Shown here: one piece after another, positions 20,640-32,095 of the stretch | How the letters are laid out: the number at the start of each line of letters is the position of its first letter | Position numbering within the stretch: position 1 is the first letter of the stretch | DNA from: Corythucha ciliata | Taxonomy: Eukaryota; Arthropoda; Insecta; Hemiptera; Tingidae | Assembly (NCBI GenBank): GCA_038030265.1 | Contig: CM075941.1 | Span: 40,238,164-40,302,163 of the forward strand | Length of the DNA stretch: 64,000 nucleotides | Reading direction: 5' to 3' | Program-made: the position numbers and the translations under genes | Notes under the pieces: generated by a model | The model's database searches: none | Told to the model about the DNA's origin: nothing | The model's input: only the letters and a program-made list of their open reading frames with translations

Positions 20640-21110
20640 TATTTTTTTAACTTAGTATATAACAATGTATATTTATTACACGACGTACGATTATTAATTG
20701 GTTATATCCATTACGAATTCAACAGCGTGTGATCACCCACACTTCCCTCGATAAATCAGGTATTTTGAGGGAAGCTGATTAAAAATGTTGATTTCTTCGG
20801 CTCCCATGGCTTCCACCAACCTGGTCGGGAGGTAGACCGTCCTGACAAAGCCTGCTACCCGTATTTGTGCTGTTACGTTATGTCCATACGTCTCGTGCTC
20901 TCCTAGCCTTAGTTTTATAATCGGTTACTCGTGTCCCTCCTCCAATTCGGAAAGACGGATGACTGGTGAATTTGCAGTTTCATTCACCCTTGGAAATTCC
21001 GAGAGATCTGGAATTAATTCAAAATAACAAAATTCTTATGAAATGTTCCTAGGTGTACTTAAAAAAATCATAATTTGACTAAGGGAATGTCGAGAAAAGC
21101 AAATGGGCAA
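20640..21110 (-). pseudogene. Relict copy of the Polinton SELEEGHEY small-protein gene
   Basis: Aligns along its whole length with 55005-55455 in the Polinton, including the intron acceptor (TTCCAG at about 21012). The exon reads NSPVIRLSELEEGHE, then a TAA replaces the Tyr codon, and a second stop comes at GKCG*. The upstream exon is not found. It lies in the same order and orientation relative to the 18.6-kb relict as in the intact element. Confidence 0.75.
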
Positions 21111-21515
21111 AACGCTATGCTCGCTCAATTTGACCTCTAAAAGTGAAACGCTTGATTGCACATCCTGAAGGGCTTTTTGCAATGCTGTGATATTCCGCTC
21201 GTGCTGAACTTTCTGATCATTTATAAAAGACTTAATCTCGCTTAATTGACGATCGAGATCAGTTCGTATTTCATCATTGATACTATTTTGAGTGAGAGCC
21301 AGGGCTCGGGAAAGTTTATCGAAACGTCCGTCCAAATCCCTGTCCTGAACATTTGATTGAGACATGCTACCGTCTTCGTCCCCCCCGACTAAACTTTCCT
21401 CCTCGTCTTCCGAACCATTTTCAATAACGTTTAAAGACGGATTTCTAGACAATGCCGGTGGTTTATCAACGGTCCCCCCGCTGCGGAGTTCAGTTTTTGA
21501 TAGTAATGCCTCCAT
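21036..21515 (-). CDS. Coiled-coil protein of unknown function
   Basis: 159 residues from ATG 21515. Acidic, Ser-rich first half (ENGSEDEEESLVGGDEDG) followed by heptad-like helices (DRDLDGRFDKLSRALALTQ through LQDVQSSVSLLEVKLSEHS), suggesting a coiled coil. The last 25 or so codons run into the relict Polinton segment, so the original C-terminus is probably lost. It may be the head of a gag-like or transposon protein. No known family recognised. Confidence 0.4.
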   Translation of the reverse strand: MEALLSKTELRSGGTVDKPPALSRNPSLNVIENGSEDEEESLVGGDEDGSMSQSNVQDRDLDGRFDKLSRALALTQNSINDEIRTDLDRQLSEIKSFINDQKVQHERNITALQKALQDVQSSVSLLEVKLSEHSVLPICFSRHSLSQIMIFLSTPRNIS

Positions 21516-22023
21516 ATGAGAGAGGGAAAAAAATCTTTAACCCTAGAATGGAAGACATGTTAGGTAGTTGTGAAACCGAAGATATGAGTAAATTTCACTC
21601 ACGATCAATTTAAAAGCTACAAATCTTCTCTAATTTGCTTTTAGGGGATGTAGGATGAACATCCACGTTCAGAAAACGCAATCAACTGTTTATTGAACCA
21701 AATTAAACATTGTTTTATAAAAAACATTCATAAATAAATTCTCTATTTTTTGACGCGAACGTAGCGCGACGAACGTAAATTACCATCACATTACTTAGGC
21801 AGCTTTGTTTTTCACAATGTATTGAACACTTCAAATCTGTCTCTGAATAAGTTTTAGCATAATGACTATCTGACTATCTATCTATCGTCAAAATGACTAG
21901 GTAAGCAATAAATAACGTTACAAAATGAGACTTACTGCAATATCACAGCTTGTCCAAATACCAGGAAATTTAAATCAACATAATTTGTCATAAAAAATTA
22001 AATAGGCTTATAATCTTTTAGAA
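21516..22023. other. AT-rich spacer, no gene seen
   Basis: Lies between the coiled-coil frame and the piggyBac C-terminus. It would hold the 3' end and inverted repeat of the piggyBac element, which I could not fix. Confidence 0.4.
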
Positions 22024-23550
22024 TTATTTCGGAGCAGCACAGTCTTCACATGTCTTGACTTGATGGGTTCCACATATGGGTTTCTTGCATTTAGTACAAA
22101 ATGTAGTAGTGTAGCGTCGTAATTGGTAATTACAAAAAGCGCAGTACTTCTTTTTCATTGGCCCAGTGGAGGAAGAAGAAATGGCTTCAGTTGGTTGGTT
22201 CAAAGTCTGCAGGATACCAATTCGGAGATTTTTTTGCATTCTTACATTGCTTTCCATTTTGAAATCTTCCACTTTTCTGTCAGCTGATCATAAAGCTTGA
22301 TCATAAAATCAAGACGAGTCAAAGGTTTTTTGCTGTCAGCTTTCTTGTTCCGTTTATTTTTTGCTTTTTCAATCGGATTTTTTCTTTTATTCATTCCTCC
22401 TGTGGATCTTGTAGGAATGTTCATTTGCCCATTGTTCTCATTCTCCATCTGTGTTCGGTAGAAGTTGTGTTTGTATACCACTAATGCATTGACGCACGCT
22501 ATGTTGAGGATGTTGAAAAAAAAGCACAACGGCCATCGTTTTGTTTTCCTGTTGCAACTCATAGTGGAGCAAAGCTGATCAAGCGAATCCACAGCACCTT
22601 TTGTGGCGTTGTACACATGAATCATAGATGGTTTTTTTGAAACAGGATGATGATCGGCCTGATCATGTTGTGAAGAAACCAAACAAACCATTTTATTAGC
22701 TTTAGGTTTGTAACTCACTGCAGTCATATCCTCATGGTGGAGGAATAGTGATGATCCAACTTTTCTTCGCTTGAAATTTTTGTCGACAAACTCTGTAGGA
22801 AGTTCTCTCTTGTTTTTACGACGTACCAACTGCAGTTAATCCGTCTTCTCGAAGCAGCTTGGAAACCAAAGGAATACTGGTAAACCAGTTGTCAAAGGTA
22901 ACAGATCGGTGAGAATTTTTTATGGACATTGTCAGTTTGTCAACATAAAATGCTGCGGATGAACCGTCTGGGGCAGTACCTTTTCCTTTGTATACAAGGG
23001 CATCAATCATGTATTTTGTTGCAACGTCGCACATCATAACTATCTTGATTCCATATTTCGTAGGCTTCTGTGGCATATACATTCGAAAGGGGCATTTCCC
23101 TCTGAAACCCACGAGTTGCTCATCGATGGTGACATATGAGCCTGGCTTGTAGTGCTGTTTACAATGGTCGACAAACATTTCCCAAATGTTTGTGATTGGG
23201 GCAAGTCTATCTACTGATTGGCGTTCTCCCCTCGTCCCTTTATTGTCAAACCTGAGGCACCTCAACAGAAATTCAAATCTTTTCACAGACATCGCACTTC
23301 GATACCTTTCACCACAATGAGAAGGGTCGAATAAGATGTTTGTAGTCAAGTGGTTGTCCTTTTTAGCGGCAGCACAAATAAGCAATCCAAGCAGAGCTTT
23401 AAGTTCTTCGAGTGATTCTAAATCGGCAACTGTTCGGTCTTTTTGATTTTTATATTTAGGGCGATACGCGGCAGCTTCCTCATTTGTGTGCTGTTTGATT
23501 ATTTCCAACATTTCATCAGTCAAGAATAAGTCAAAGACACTTTGGAACAT
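22024..23550 (-). pseudogene. piggyBac transposase, two frameshifts
   Basis: Three overlapping frames give one transposase. 22816-23550 has the DDE-core aspartates of the family in TIDEQLVGFRG, MMCDVATKYMID and RSVTFDNWFTS. After a frameshift near 22822, 22242-22829 carries GAVDSLDQLCSTMSCNRKTKRWP, with the fourth conserved Asp. After another near 22262, 22024-22272 ends in the C-terminal cysteine-rich domain (CAFCNYQ, CTKCKKPICGTH, CEDC) that binds the terminal repeats. The acidic N-terminus is missing. It would cut and paste at TTAA; two frameshifts disable it. Confidence 0.88.
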
Positions 23551-23908
23551 TCAGCTCTCCTCCACCACCACCCCCTATTTCCTTCCCACTATCCACTTGT
23601 GTGCCTTCTCTTTATACAATTACTTTAAAGGGTAGTGCAGACAAGGTGTTCAACCAAACACTGTGATATTTATCTAGTCTGACTCAAATTTCATGTAAGT
23701 TGTTGAGTTTTTTAAGTTTTTTAATTTATTTTATTTTATTTTAAACTTAGGAATGTAGTTAATCCCCCCCCCCCTTCGTTCAGTTTGTAGGTTTGATTAA
23801 CACTCTAAGCCTCTAAGAAGGTGAAAAGCTTTTGTTAAATATAATAAACAAAACTTCGTTGGGAGACAACATCGTTTTATTTCATCGTTGACGAACCCAA
23901 CAACACCA
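23551..23908. other. Spacer between piggyBac and the second LINE
   Basis: AT-rich with a C-run near 23766. No gene seen. Confidence 0.4.
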
Positions 23909-24212
23909 GGTTTGTGCCTTCTTCCGGCTCTGGCTTGATGCCTTTTCAGGCACATGAGGCACATGACCAGAAGGTGTCGGGGTGCACGATCCGGAAGTGA
24001 CCCGGCACGTGCAATTCCTGGTTATCCTCGTCTCACTCCCTGTCAGCCGTGCCAGCTGGTCAAAGCTGACACGTTACCGGTGTGGACCGCTTGGCGGTGG
24101 GGAGTTTTACTGGTGTAGTGTGAGACGAGGAGTGTTACCTGAGATAACTTGTTGCGCGATGTTACCGGCGAACTGTTACGCGAGACACACGCGGTGGGGG
24201 AAGGTGATTAAG

Positions 24213-25655
24213 TCACGGCGGGAGGGTGTGGACGCGGTGTTGAAGGCGCCTGGTCGTCAGTGCTCTGGGTATCCTCGTCAGAGGGAGCAGCAGCGTTTGA
24301 TGAGGCTGGCGGCTGGAAGTGTTGCGGTGGTCGTGCAAGGGCAGCTGACGTACCACGTATTCGGCTCCATGCATTGGCAAATGCCATGAACCGGCGTGCT
24401 GCAGCACGGGTGTTGACGAGGTTGTGTGGTGCCTGTGGTATTCTCCAGCGTGCGCGAATCTCGGCGTATATTGGGCAGCTCCAGATGACATGAGCTGCAT
24501 CCTCCTCAGCTCGTTGGTCACAGGGGCAGAGCGGGTCATCGCGGCACCTGTGGAAGGCGAGCTTGGCATTGAAATTGCCATGCCCGGAGAGTAATAGGAC
24601 TGCAGGGTAGTTGGGTCGGAGGTGTGTCCACTTGAGTCTCGCTTGGACCGATGGTATAATGGCATGGGTGTGGCGCCCAGTTGTCGCGTTGGTCCATTCG
24701 GTTTGCCATGCTAAGGTGGCTGCGGTGCGGCACTGTTCCGCGTACTTGGTGTCATCCAGGTCGAGTGGAACGGCTTGTAGATATACGGAGGGCGGTAAAT
24801 GTCTGCAGCAAGCGCCTTCGCCCTGCAGGACGCGTTAATGTCGAGTTCGAGGTCAAGGGGCAGTACCCCAGCCAAAACGTGGAGGGTGGCGTGAGCGGTG
24901 GTAGTGTATGCCCTGAGGGTTACTAGCAGGAACTGTCGCTGTATCGTCCTTAGTTTTCGTCTGTCGCTCGGTTTAGCCTGGGGCCACCACACGACACACG
25001 CATACGCAATGCGGGGCAGGAAGATGGTTTTGTAGTACCGGAGTCGGGTAAGGAAGGACGCTCCCCATCCCTATCCAGAGATGCTTCGCACAAATGAACA
25101 GGTGTCGCTGATGGTGGAAGCGAGGTGGGCGAGATGAAGGGATGGCCGTGGGTCTCGTGTGAGGACGATCCCCAGGTAAGTGACGGCGGTCGTGATGCTG
25201 AGGCGTTGTTGGTTGTGGGGCAGGGCTATGTACCGCTGGCGAGGGAAAAGAGAGGTCCCTCGATAGAGACTGAGATGGGATTTCTCATACGCGATAGTGA
25301 GTCGGTTCTGGTGACACCAGGTGGATGTGATTTCATCCACTCGTCGGACCTGTTGGCGAAAGTGGTGGTGGTCTCTCGCGGAGAGGACAACTGCGAGGTC
25401 GTCTACGTAGGCGACCGCGGAGTAGCCAGCGGCTTCGATGAGGCGTAGGAGCGGGGCGAATACAAGTCCCCATGCGAGGCAGGCGGTGACCGCACCCTGG
25501 GGGCAGCCACCTGTAATTTGATGGGTGACCGAAGTTGGTCCACTCGTGAGTGTGACACTGCGGTCCGCGAAGTAGTCTCGCAGAAGGCCATATAAGTTAC
25601 AGGGGATATCGCTCTGACGGAAGGCTTGGAGCAGGGCCGGCCACCAAACAGAGTT
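24213..25655 (-). pseudogene. LINE ORF2, RT to C-terminus remnant
   Basis: Minus-strand fragments in different frames: NSVWWPALLQAF near 25650, QGAVTACLAWGLVFAPLL, the YVDDLAVVL catalytic box near 25400, then 25071-25340 and 24711-24992 (VWWPQAKPSDRRKLRTIQRQFLLVTLRAYTT), and the C-terminal CPCD..EED zinc region near 24530. Same order as in ORF2 at 10.4-13.5 kb, with stops and frameshifts. Confidence 0.82.
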
Positions 25656-26330
25656 AATTTTTTTTTTTTTAAATTAGCATTTATTCTTTTATAATTGCAT
25701 CATAACACAATCAACTTTCCATATACCAAATGCAACAGTTCCCTTTAAGAAAAATATTGAGCTGGGAACTTCCCCTAGCCTTCTCTTTGACATCATCCCA
25801 TGTTTTTCCTCTAACTATCATCGCCGAGTCATCAGCAAAACAAATCACTTCCCCGTCTATGTTCCTCGTAAATACACCATTACAATATATAATGTATAGT
25901 AAAGGGGCAAGGACTGTGCCTTGAGGTACAGCATATTGAAATGAACATGGTTCACTAAGACAGTCACCAATTTTTACTCTTTGTTTACGGTTCGAAAGAT
26001 AGCTTTTTACCCATCTTATAAAATTTGGGTGAAAATTCTGAGATATTAAAGTCTGAACAAGGTTTGTGTGCGGTACAGTATCAAAAGCTTTCGTCATGTC
26101 CTTGAATACTACTAGTACTTTTTCTCCCGCGTCTAGGGCTAACGTGATTTTTTCCACTAAGCACATGATTGCATCCAGGGTGCTTTTACCCTTTTGGAAT
26201 CCAAATTGATTTTCATGAATAATGTTTTGATTATTCATGAAGTCCAAAAGATAGATTTTCAATGCTTTTTCGATGATTTTTGTAATATTTGATAACAACG
26301 AGATTGATCTATAGTTATTGATTGATTGGA
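25656..26330 (-). mobile_element. 5'-truncated LINE of another clade inside the second LINE
   Basis: On the minus strand it starts within RT (INNYRSISLLSNITKIIEKAL), continues through NQFGFQKGKSTLDAI, DMTKAFDTVPH, PQGTVLAPLLYIIY and ICFADDSAMIV, and ends in a poly-A of 15 or so (poly-T at 25656-25670 on the plus strand). The motif set is Jockey/CR1-like and clearly different from the host LINE. The poly-A and 5' truncation are typical of retroposition. Confidence 0.8.
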
Positions 26331-26619
26331 CTCGGACCACCGTGACGAAGTTTGAAGAGTGTTCCGGGAGAAAGGTTGCATCAATGGATGGTCGGAGGAC
26401 GATGATTGCGGTTGCTTGATTCTGTACTATCTGGGGTGGGGCGATGCGCGTTCCAGCGCCAAAGGAGGGAGATGGTGTGGGGAACCGTGGTAGTTCCTGG
26501 ACGGCCATGACATCGACGTTCGGGGAGATGAGGGTTTGACGGAGATCGTCCCAGGTTAGCCGTTGTTTCGCGAGGGTGAGGTGTGGTTGCGGTCTTGTGT
26601 CCGGTGATGTGCTACTCAT
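25711..26619 (-). pseudogene. Chimeric open frame: LINE endonuclease head fused to foreign RT
   Basis: 302 codons uninterrupted. Residues 1-95 or so are the start of the host LINE ORF2 (LAKQRLTWDDLRQ, DVMAVQELPRF, SSNFVTVVRV); the rest is the inserted LINE's RT, joined in frame at about 26330. The endonuclease is only half present (no GDFN or SDH blocks), so the product is unlikely to retrotranspose. Fortuitous fusion is the simplest reading. Confidence 0.75.
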
Positions 26620-28157
26620 GGGCAGCGGCTATGTCCATCGCGGTGTTAGAGGGTTGTGTTTCATCTGCATTTTGCTCGGTGGCTGGGGGGCTCGCTATGC
26701 CATAATCTGTATGGCGGACAGCTTGTTGCGTTGCTGCAATCAAGGACGGGCATCTGTGGTCACGGGTGTGGTGGGCGGTGTTCTCGCGCCGCTCCTTCAC
26801 GCAGTTTATACACCTGGGAGGTCCCGCTTTGTTGGGGCACGATTTGTAGTCATGCCCAGATTTCGAGCAGTATCCACATATCATCTCGTCTCGTGGTATC
26901 GGGCATGTCGCCGTTGTGTGACGGAAGCCGTGGCATCTGAAGCAGCGCGACGCTTCTATTAGGTCCCGGGGAGTGACGCATACCCAGGGTTCCAATTCTA
27001 TTTTCCCTTCGCTCATGATCGTGTGGCGCGCTGCTGGTGTCACCTGTACTACTCGCGTCACCTAGCCGGAGGTGGTAGTAGGAGTCACTTTGGGGAAGAG
27101 CGGGGTTACGTCCGTGGGTTGTATGCTCGGGTTTCTGGCGATTATGGCTTGGCGTAGCTGGTCCGGTGTCCAGTGACTCGGTACTTCTGGTATCAGTATT
27201 CGGGGCAAGAGTCCTGGCAGTGCCATAGCTCTCAGGCCAGCGGCTTGGAGCGCAGGGGATGCCAGGAGTTTTTGCTTGTCTTCAGGTGTTTTGAACTTGA
27301 TAATAATGCCGCCAGCTCGGGTGATTTGGGTTCCCGCAGGGGTAACACCAAGGGATGCCGCGGAGGGCAGTTTGTTCAGTAGATCGCCGATTTTTGTCGT
27401 GGTTTCCTGTGGTTTCAGCATAACTTGCGTGCTTATCTCGGCTTTCGCGACAGGTCCACTGGTGGCCTTAACGTTGGCGTGGGCTCGAGCAACGGTGCGT
27501 TCCAAGGAGGGGATGCGAGGGGCCGCTGCTACTCGTGCAAATGTGGTTCGCGATGGGCGTTGTGGTGGGGCTGGTTGGTCCAGTGACATCAAAGGGGTTG
27601 GGCTCGGGTTGGGGGGTTGGTTTGTCGGGAGGATCTTTTTTATCGCGGTTAGGACCAGCTCCTGGATCGCGGTTGCAATTTGAGAGCGGATCTCACTCGC
27701 GATCTCCTCCCGCGTGGCCAGTGTGGCGGTTGCTGTGGACGCGGAGGGTGCTGCGGCTGGGCCACGGTTCGGGGGAAAGGCCGTGGCCGCCTCTACCAGG
27801 TATAGCAAAGCATCTACCTGCTGGGTGATGAGGTGGCGGCGATTGAAGTGCCCGTTGTAGATCGCGTGGAGTAGGTCGTCTCGGATAGTATGAGCGCCCC
27901 TGAGACTCGCGGGTATTCCTGTTTCCTTGAAGAACGTAGCCGACTGATAGGCAATGTATTGCGCGGGGGTAGTGGTGTCGTCGGCGGGGTTTGCACTGGA
28001 GGTGGAGGCGAACATGGAGGGTGGAGCCGGTTGAGGCGGTGGTGACGGGGGAGTGCTGGGCTTTTCAGCCGGGCGTTTGAGGGTCGGTGATTTGGGGTTC
28101 GCTATGATGTCTTCTCGTCTGACGAAAACAAGGTTCTTCAGGGAGGTCGCCTTTTAA
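26612..28157 (-). pseudogene. LINE ORF1, interrupted by one stop codon
   Basis: Same gag-like protein as 13553-14917: NPADDTTTPAQYIAYQSATFF head, Pro-rich linker, then three zinc knuckles (CFRCHGFRHTTATC, CGYCSKSGHDYKSC, CINC). A single in-frame TAG at 27063-27061 splits it where the other copy reads SGTVTRVV. Upstream of the ATG at 28015 the frame stays open and basic to about 28157, so the natural start may lie further 5'. Confidence 0.83.
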
Positions 28158-28160
28158 GGC

Positions 28161-28839
28161 TTATTAGTGCGCGGAGGGGGGGGGGTGATTTAGGCATATT
28201 GAAGGTAGAGGGATGTGGTATATACCACTATGATCAGGGTTGAAAAATAAAATGTTCAGGGGGCGGGTGGGTAAGTCCGAGGGGTGATGGGGTGGTGAAG
28301 GGGTGAACTTGCCCGAGAGAAAAATAGGGGGGTTACTCCCTCCTGGGGGGGTAAAAATTCGACGGGGGCAAGGGGGTCGGGGGGGGCAAGTACACGTGTA
28401 CTTGTTGTTGTCCTGTGATACACGTCACTGGGGGAAGAGACACTTAGAAAATTCCAATGCACTATCTGGCAACACCGCAATGGAAACTTTTACGAGTTTT
28501 CAAGTTATTTAATTTTGAAACAATGTATTCCCTATGGGGGAGCTTCAAAAATTAATAAGTCCGGAACGGCTCGATCGATTTTAAAAATTTTGTATACAAA
28601 AGTTTCGTCTCTGAGAGTACTATTTTTTAAAACGATAAAAAATGAAAATCACTCACCCGTTGACTCAGCAAGAGCGGAACCTTCTGATGGCCAGGGGGGT
28701 AATCCGAAAATTCTGAAATGCCAAAAATCAGACGGTTTCACGGCGAAAAACCCGACACTTTGTTTCACTAACTTGGAGAGCTCACGGAGCGCGACGCTTA
28801 CTCTTCCGAGGTTGGAGAACGACTACCCAACAACACCGC
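28161..28839. other. Spacer with G-runs, no gene seen
   Basis: Contains G-runs at about 28178-28187 and 28340-28390. No domain found on either strand. Confidence 0.4.
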
Positions 28840-29259
28840 CCTTCACTCATACATGATGAACCAAAACCTTTTTCAGTCCACACCACCCATCCTCCCCACC
28901 GGCGGCATCGATGAACAGTTCCCTCTTCTTCTTCTTCTGTGCCAACACAACAATTATTCCACCATGCCGCCAACGCACGTAAACCTCAACGCCCCCGCCC
29001 CAGCTTACCGCACCTGTACTCAACTCATACACTGCCATCTGACTGAACGGCCGTCGCCCGACCACTCATGTACCCTAAGTATTCCCATAACTCCCAACTC
29101 GTCGACGGTAGCCGAGTGGCTAGCGCTGTCGTCTCCCGACCTCATGGCAACGGGACCGATCCTTCTCGCCGTCAAAAAAATTTTCTCCACCATCAATCCC
29201 ACTCTTTTTCATGCCACCACCGCGCGCCGCCGTTGGAAGCCGCCTTTCCTCTATCTACT
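28840..29259 (-). repeat. Solitary Polinton terminal inverted repeat inside a piggyBac gene
   Basis: The right edge reads CTATCTACT at 29251-29259, identical to the Polinton terminus. The whole stretch aligns with the left repeat 41659-42060 (reverse complement), including GTAGCCGAGTGG and the segment encoding MAVYELSTGAVSWGGG. It cuts a piggyBac frame exactly after the codons AAA TAT GGC. No matching left end is visible nearby, so this is a solo or truncated Polinton. Confidence 0.85.
28847..29032 (-). pseudogene. N-terminal remnant of the Polinton terminal-repeat gene (MAVYEL family)
   Basis: ATG at about 29038. The peptide has MAVYELSTGAVSWGGG, VEVYVRWRHGGIIVVLA and RELFIDA, nearly identical to the start of the 41885-42385 gene. 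Differences are few and mostly conservative. The frame ends soon after GLKKVLVH because the element is truncated. Confidence 0.65.
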
Positions 29260-29459
29260 GCCATATTTTGCTGGCTTCGAAGGAATATACTGGACGAAGC
29301 TGCAACGCCCTCGTAATTCTTCTTAGCAGCACTCGACGAAAGAGTCGAACAACTCTCTCTGATTGGAGCTAATTTGTCGGTTTCTCTTCGAGCTTGTCGT
29401 GATGCTCTCTCGTCAAAACGCATACACCTGATCAGGAACAAAAATGGACGGTAGCTCAT
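29260..29459 (-). pseudogene. piggyBac transposase fragment (second family)
   Basis: MSYRPFLFLIRCMRFDERASR...DKLAPIRE is the classic piggyBac block before the catalytic core. A shifted frame then reads RCSFVQYIPSKPAKYG, the block after the first catalytic Asp; the intervening core is deleted. It ends at the Polinton repeat. Confidence 0.8.
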
Positions 29460-29891
29460 TGCTGCTCACAAAATATCCCGCAGCTCTTCAACTTTGGTGT
29501 GGTGACGTTTTGTCTCGGAGACGACTGTCGCATGACTTTGTGATGTGCTAAGATGCTAAGAGTCGTCATTGCTGGTGAAAAGGGAGTTTTTTGTTGTTGT
29601 GTGGAAGGGGTTTCTGAACAAAGCGAATCCCTCCCCTCCCCTAATTAATTGGAATGGGTTTACCAATAATCTAGGTCTTGACGAAACTCAAATTTAATTC
29701 TCTTGATAACAAAAGCTATCAACAACCAAGCGCTGCTAGTCTTATATACTTACTTCAAATTACTAAATCAAAGAAGCTTCTTCCTCTCGAGGCTGCTGAA
29801 CCGTCCTTCAATGTTTTTTTTTTCTTCACGAAAATAATTTGTGGCGTTCAAGCTTGGGAGTTTGACAAAAAAAAAAATTATTTACTAATGA
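29460..29891. other. Spacer, no gene seen
   Basis: AT-rich with poly-T near 29815 and poly-A near 29868. It may hold the 3' end of the neighbouring piggyBac element. Confidence 0.35.
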
Positions 29892-31335
29892 TCAATACTT
29901 GCCAATTCGATGCGCTGATATGTCTTCATCCATTCGGTCAGTTCCTCCCATAAATTTGTTGTACGTCGCAATCATTCGCGGTTGGCTTATCGTGATATTT
30001 TTTCTTTCTTTACGACAACATCGTTTGACTGGTTGGAGAGGATGAATGTCATAGGCGGTTGAAGCCATGGAAATAACGTTGTTGTCCATCCATTTGGCAT
30101 ACATGATCCCGTCCGTTCTTTCAATTGTCGAAAAAAATTCTCCCCTATTTTTCTTTTTTAGATGTTCTTTGGAGAGAAGTGGACAATCTTTAGGTATTCT
30201 ATTCTCCCTTATTGTGCCTGTACCTTGATATCCACGCTCTTTCAAGTGGCGAAGAAGATTAGCACCTGTAAAAAATAAAAATCAGTCACAGTTAAAATAA
30301 TAAACTGGAAAATAGTTCTCACCAGTAAAAAGGTTGTCAAAAAATAATGAGTATGGCAGATTTTTCTTTTCGTTCGGAAGTTCATCCAACAAGTTTATAA
30401 GGGGTGCTGCAGCTTTCCCAAAGCAGGCTTCATATGACGACGTTCCACTCGGATTTTTTCCCTGATAGAAGTCGAAATTTACGAGGTAACCGTCAATGGT
30501 GTTCAAGCACCACGCTTTATAACAGAATCTTATCGGTTTGTTCCGTATGAATTGTTTGCATGGATGCCTGCCGTAATATTTTATCATGAATTCGTCGAAA
30601 TCAAGGTGCTCTGATGGTTGAAAGTGCGCGAGAAATTTATTTTTTAGCATGTCGGAAAACGGGCGAATTTTGAAAAACTTGTCGTTGGGATTGAGTTCAG
30701 TATTGTCCGCGAGATGGAGAAATCTGAAAATTTGGAGGAAGCGGTCTCTTCTCATAGCAGAAGAAACCATGTTGTTTCTAACATCCTCGAATGTCTCCCA
30801 ATACAGTCTTTTATTAGGCACTTGGCAATAACCGGAAAGAAAAAGAATTGCTACAAAACAACGCTTTTCGGAAACACATATTTCGGGAATTTGACAATTT
30901 TGCTGTGTAGCGTAACGTGTTGTCTCGCGAATGACATGGCCGATTTCATCGTCACTAATAAACATTTCGAAAAAATCCACTGTACTCCTCCCCACATAAT
31001 TCGATCCTTCATACGTGGAAAATTTGTCGGATTTTATGAGAGTTAGGTCGCCATCTACATACTTCCTTTTTCGAGGGTTACATAAATTTTCCACATCCTG
31101 AGGTGCTGAATGATTATAATCTCGAATTTCGGCGTCAGCTCTTAACTGATTCTTCGATAAATTGTCAAGCAGGGCACCTTCGTCTTCATCTCCCGAGTCC
31201 TCGTCAGTTAGCACCGTAGGTTCAGGCGGAGCGACGTAAATATCGGCGTTATCAACATCGTCGTCGGAATCAGGGCTTTCTAATATGTGAGCGACTTCTT
31301 CCAAAGTTAGGGAATCTTTGAATTTAACGTTCGCC
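29892..31335 (-). CDS. piggyBac-type transposase with one intron, C-terminus truncated
   Basis: Third piggyBac family. Exon from about 31335 (acceptor TTTTTTTCAG) to 30323 encodes an acidic N-terminus ([13 protein letters not shown]), then [54 protein letters not shown] and [11 protein letters not shown] 57-bp GT-AG intron (30266-30322) joins in frame to [40 protein letters not shown] and [18 protein letters not shown], where a stop cuts the usual C-terminus. A further 5' exon is implied by the acceptor. Resembles PGBD3-like transposases. Without the C-terminal domain it is probably inactive. Confidence 0.8.
30266..30322 (-). other. Intron in piggyBac transposase
   Basis: Minus-strand GTGAGA donor after TTTACTG and TTTTTTACAG acceptor before GTGCTAATC. 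Removal restores the family motif [10 protein letters not shown]. Confidence 0.8.
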
Positions 31336-31523
31336 CTGAAAAAAAGAACATAAATATGAAGTGACAAACGGACGTGCCCCCAATAAATGAACCGAGCAAA
31401 ATCAAAAGCTATGAAAGCATTAGAGCCTAGCGTGCCATATATGGTACATTGACGTTTGTAGCGAAATACGACCACGGGGAAACAACTCACAAGCACATTA
31501 GTTGTTCCCTTGCCTAGCTCCAC

Positions 31524-32095
31524 ATCTTAACTTTTCAAACTATGAGCTTTGAAACTATGCTGGTTCATTTACAATCAAATTTTATTACTTACCAAATGTG
31601 AGCTGACGTATCAATTACACCCCTTTCTTTGGCCATCTATTTCGCCATAAAATGACCGTATAACAAGAGTCCAACGGCACTCACAATCTAAAACCACTCA
31701 TGAAAATACAAAATATCTCATTTCAAATGATAACTGATAACGCACAATCGATCGATCGCTTTTAATCTCGAGCTTTTTATCGTTACATAAATGGTGCGCT
31801 AGGCGTTGGAGGGTTAAGCAACACTAAAGAAATGAAAGAAGCTGATAACGATCGTCATTTTTACTTTCATTTTGTATAAGAAGGTGACAACTTACTAAAG
31901 GATCTTTGTCACGATCGTTAATAGACATTGTCTCTTGTTTTTTATTACTTTTCTCACTACGGAACATTATTTTTAGCTTTGCAGATTTCCCTAACTTAAC
32001 AGGAGTGGAATTGGCATCTGTTCTACATATTATGTAGTTGGGACAAAATTCTCAAAAACTGTATCTTTCATCTTATCCATAAGTGGTCGCAATTT
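31524..32095. other. AT-rich spacer, no gene seen
   Basis: May hold the upstream exon and promoter of the piggyBac gene to its left and the 3' end of the fragment to its right; neither could be fixed. Confidence 0.35.

Larger units (their letters stand above)
23909..28160 (-). mobile_element. Second LINE copy of the same R1/I-group family, rearranged
   Basis: The 3' end GAAGAAGGCACAAACCT and the hairpin-containing 3' UTR match the LINE at 10098-10410. ORF1 is nearly complete and reaches further 5' than in the first copy. ORF2 has lost everything between its early endonuclease and mid-RT; that gap is filled by 675 bp of another LINE. Confidence 0.85.

Noticed and set aside
28340..28400. G-runs as G-quadruplex regulatory element
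   Set aside because: Such runs are common by chance here, and no gene start lies next to them.
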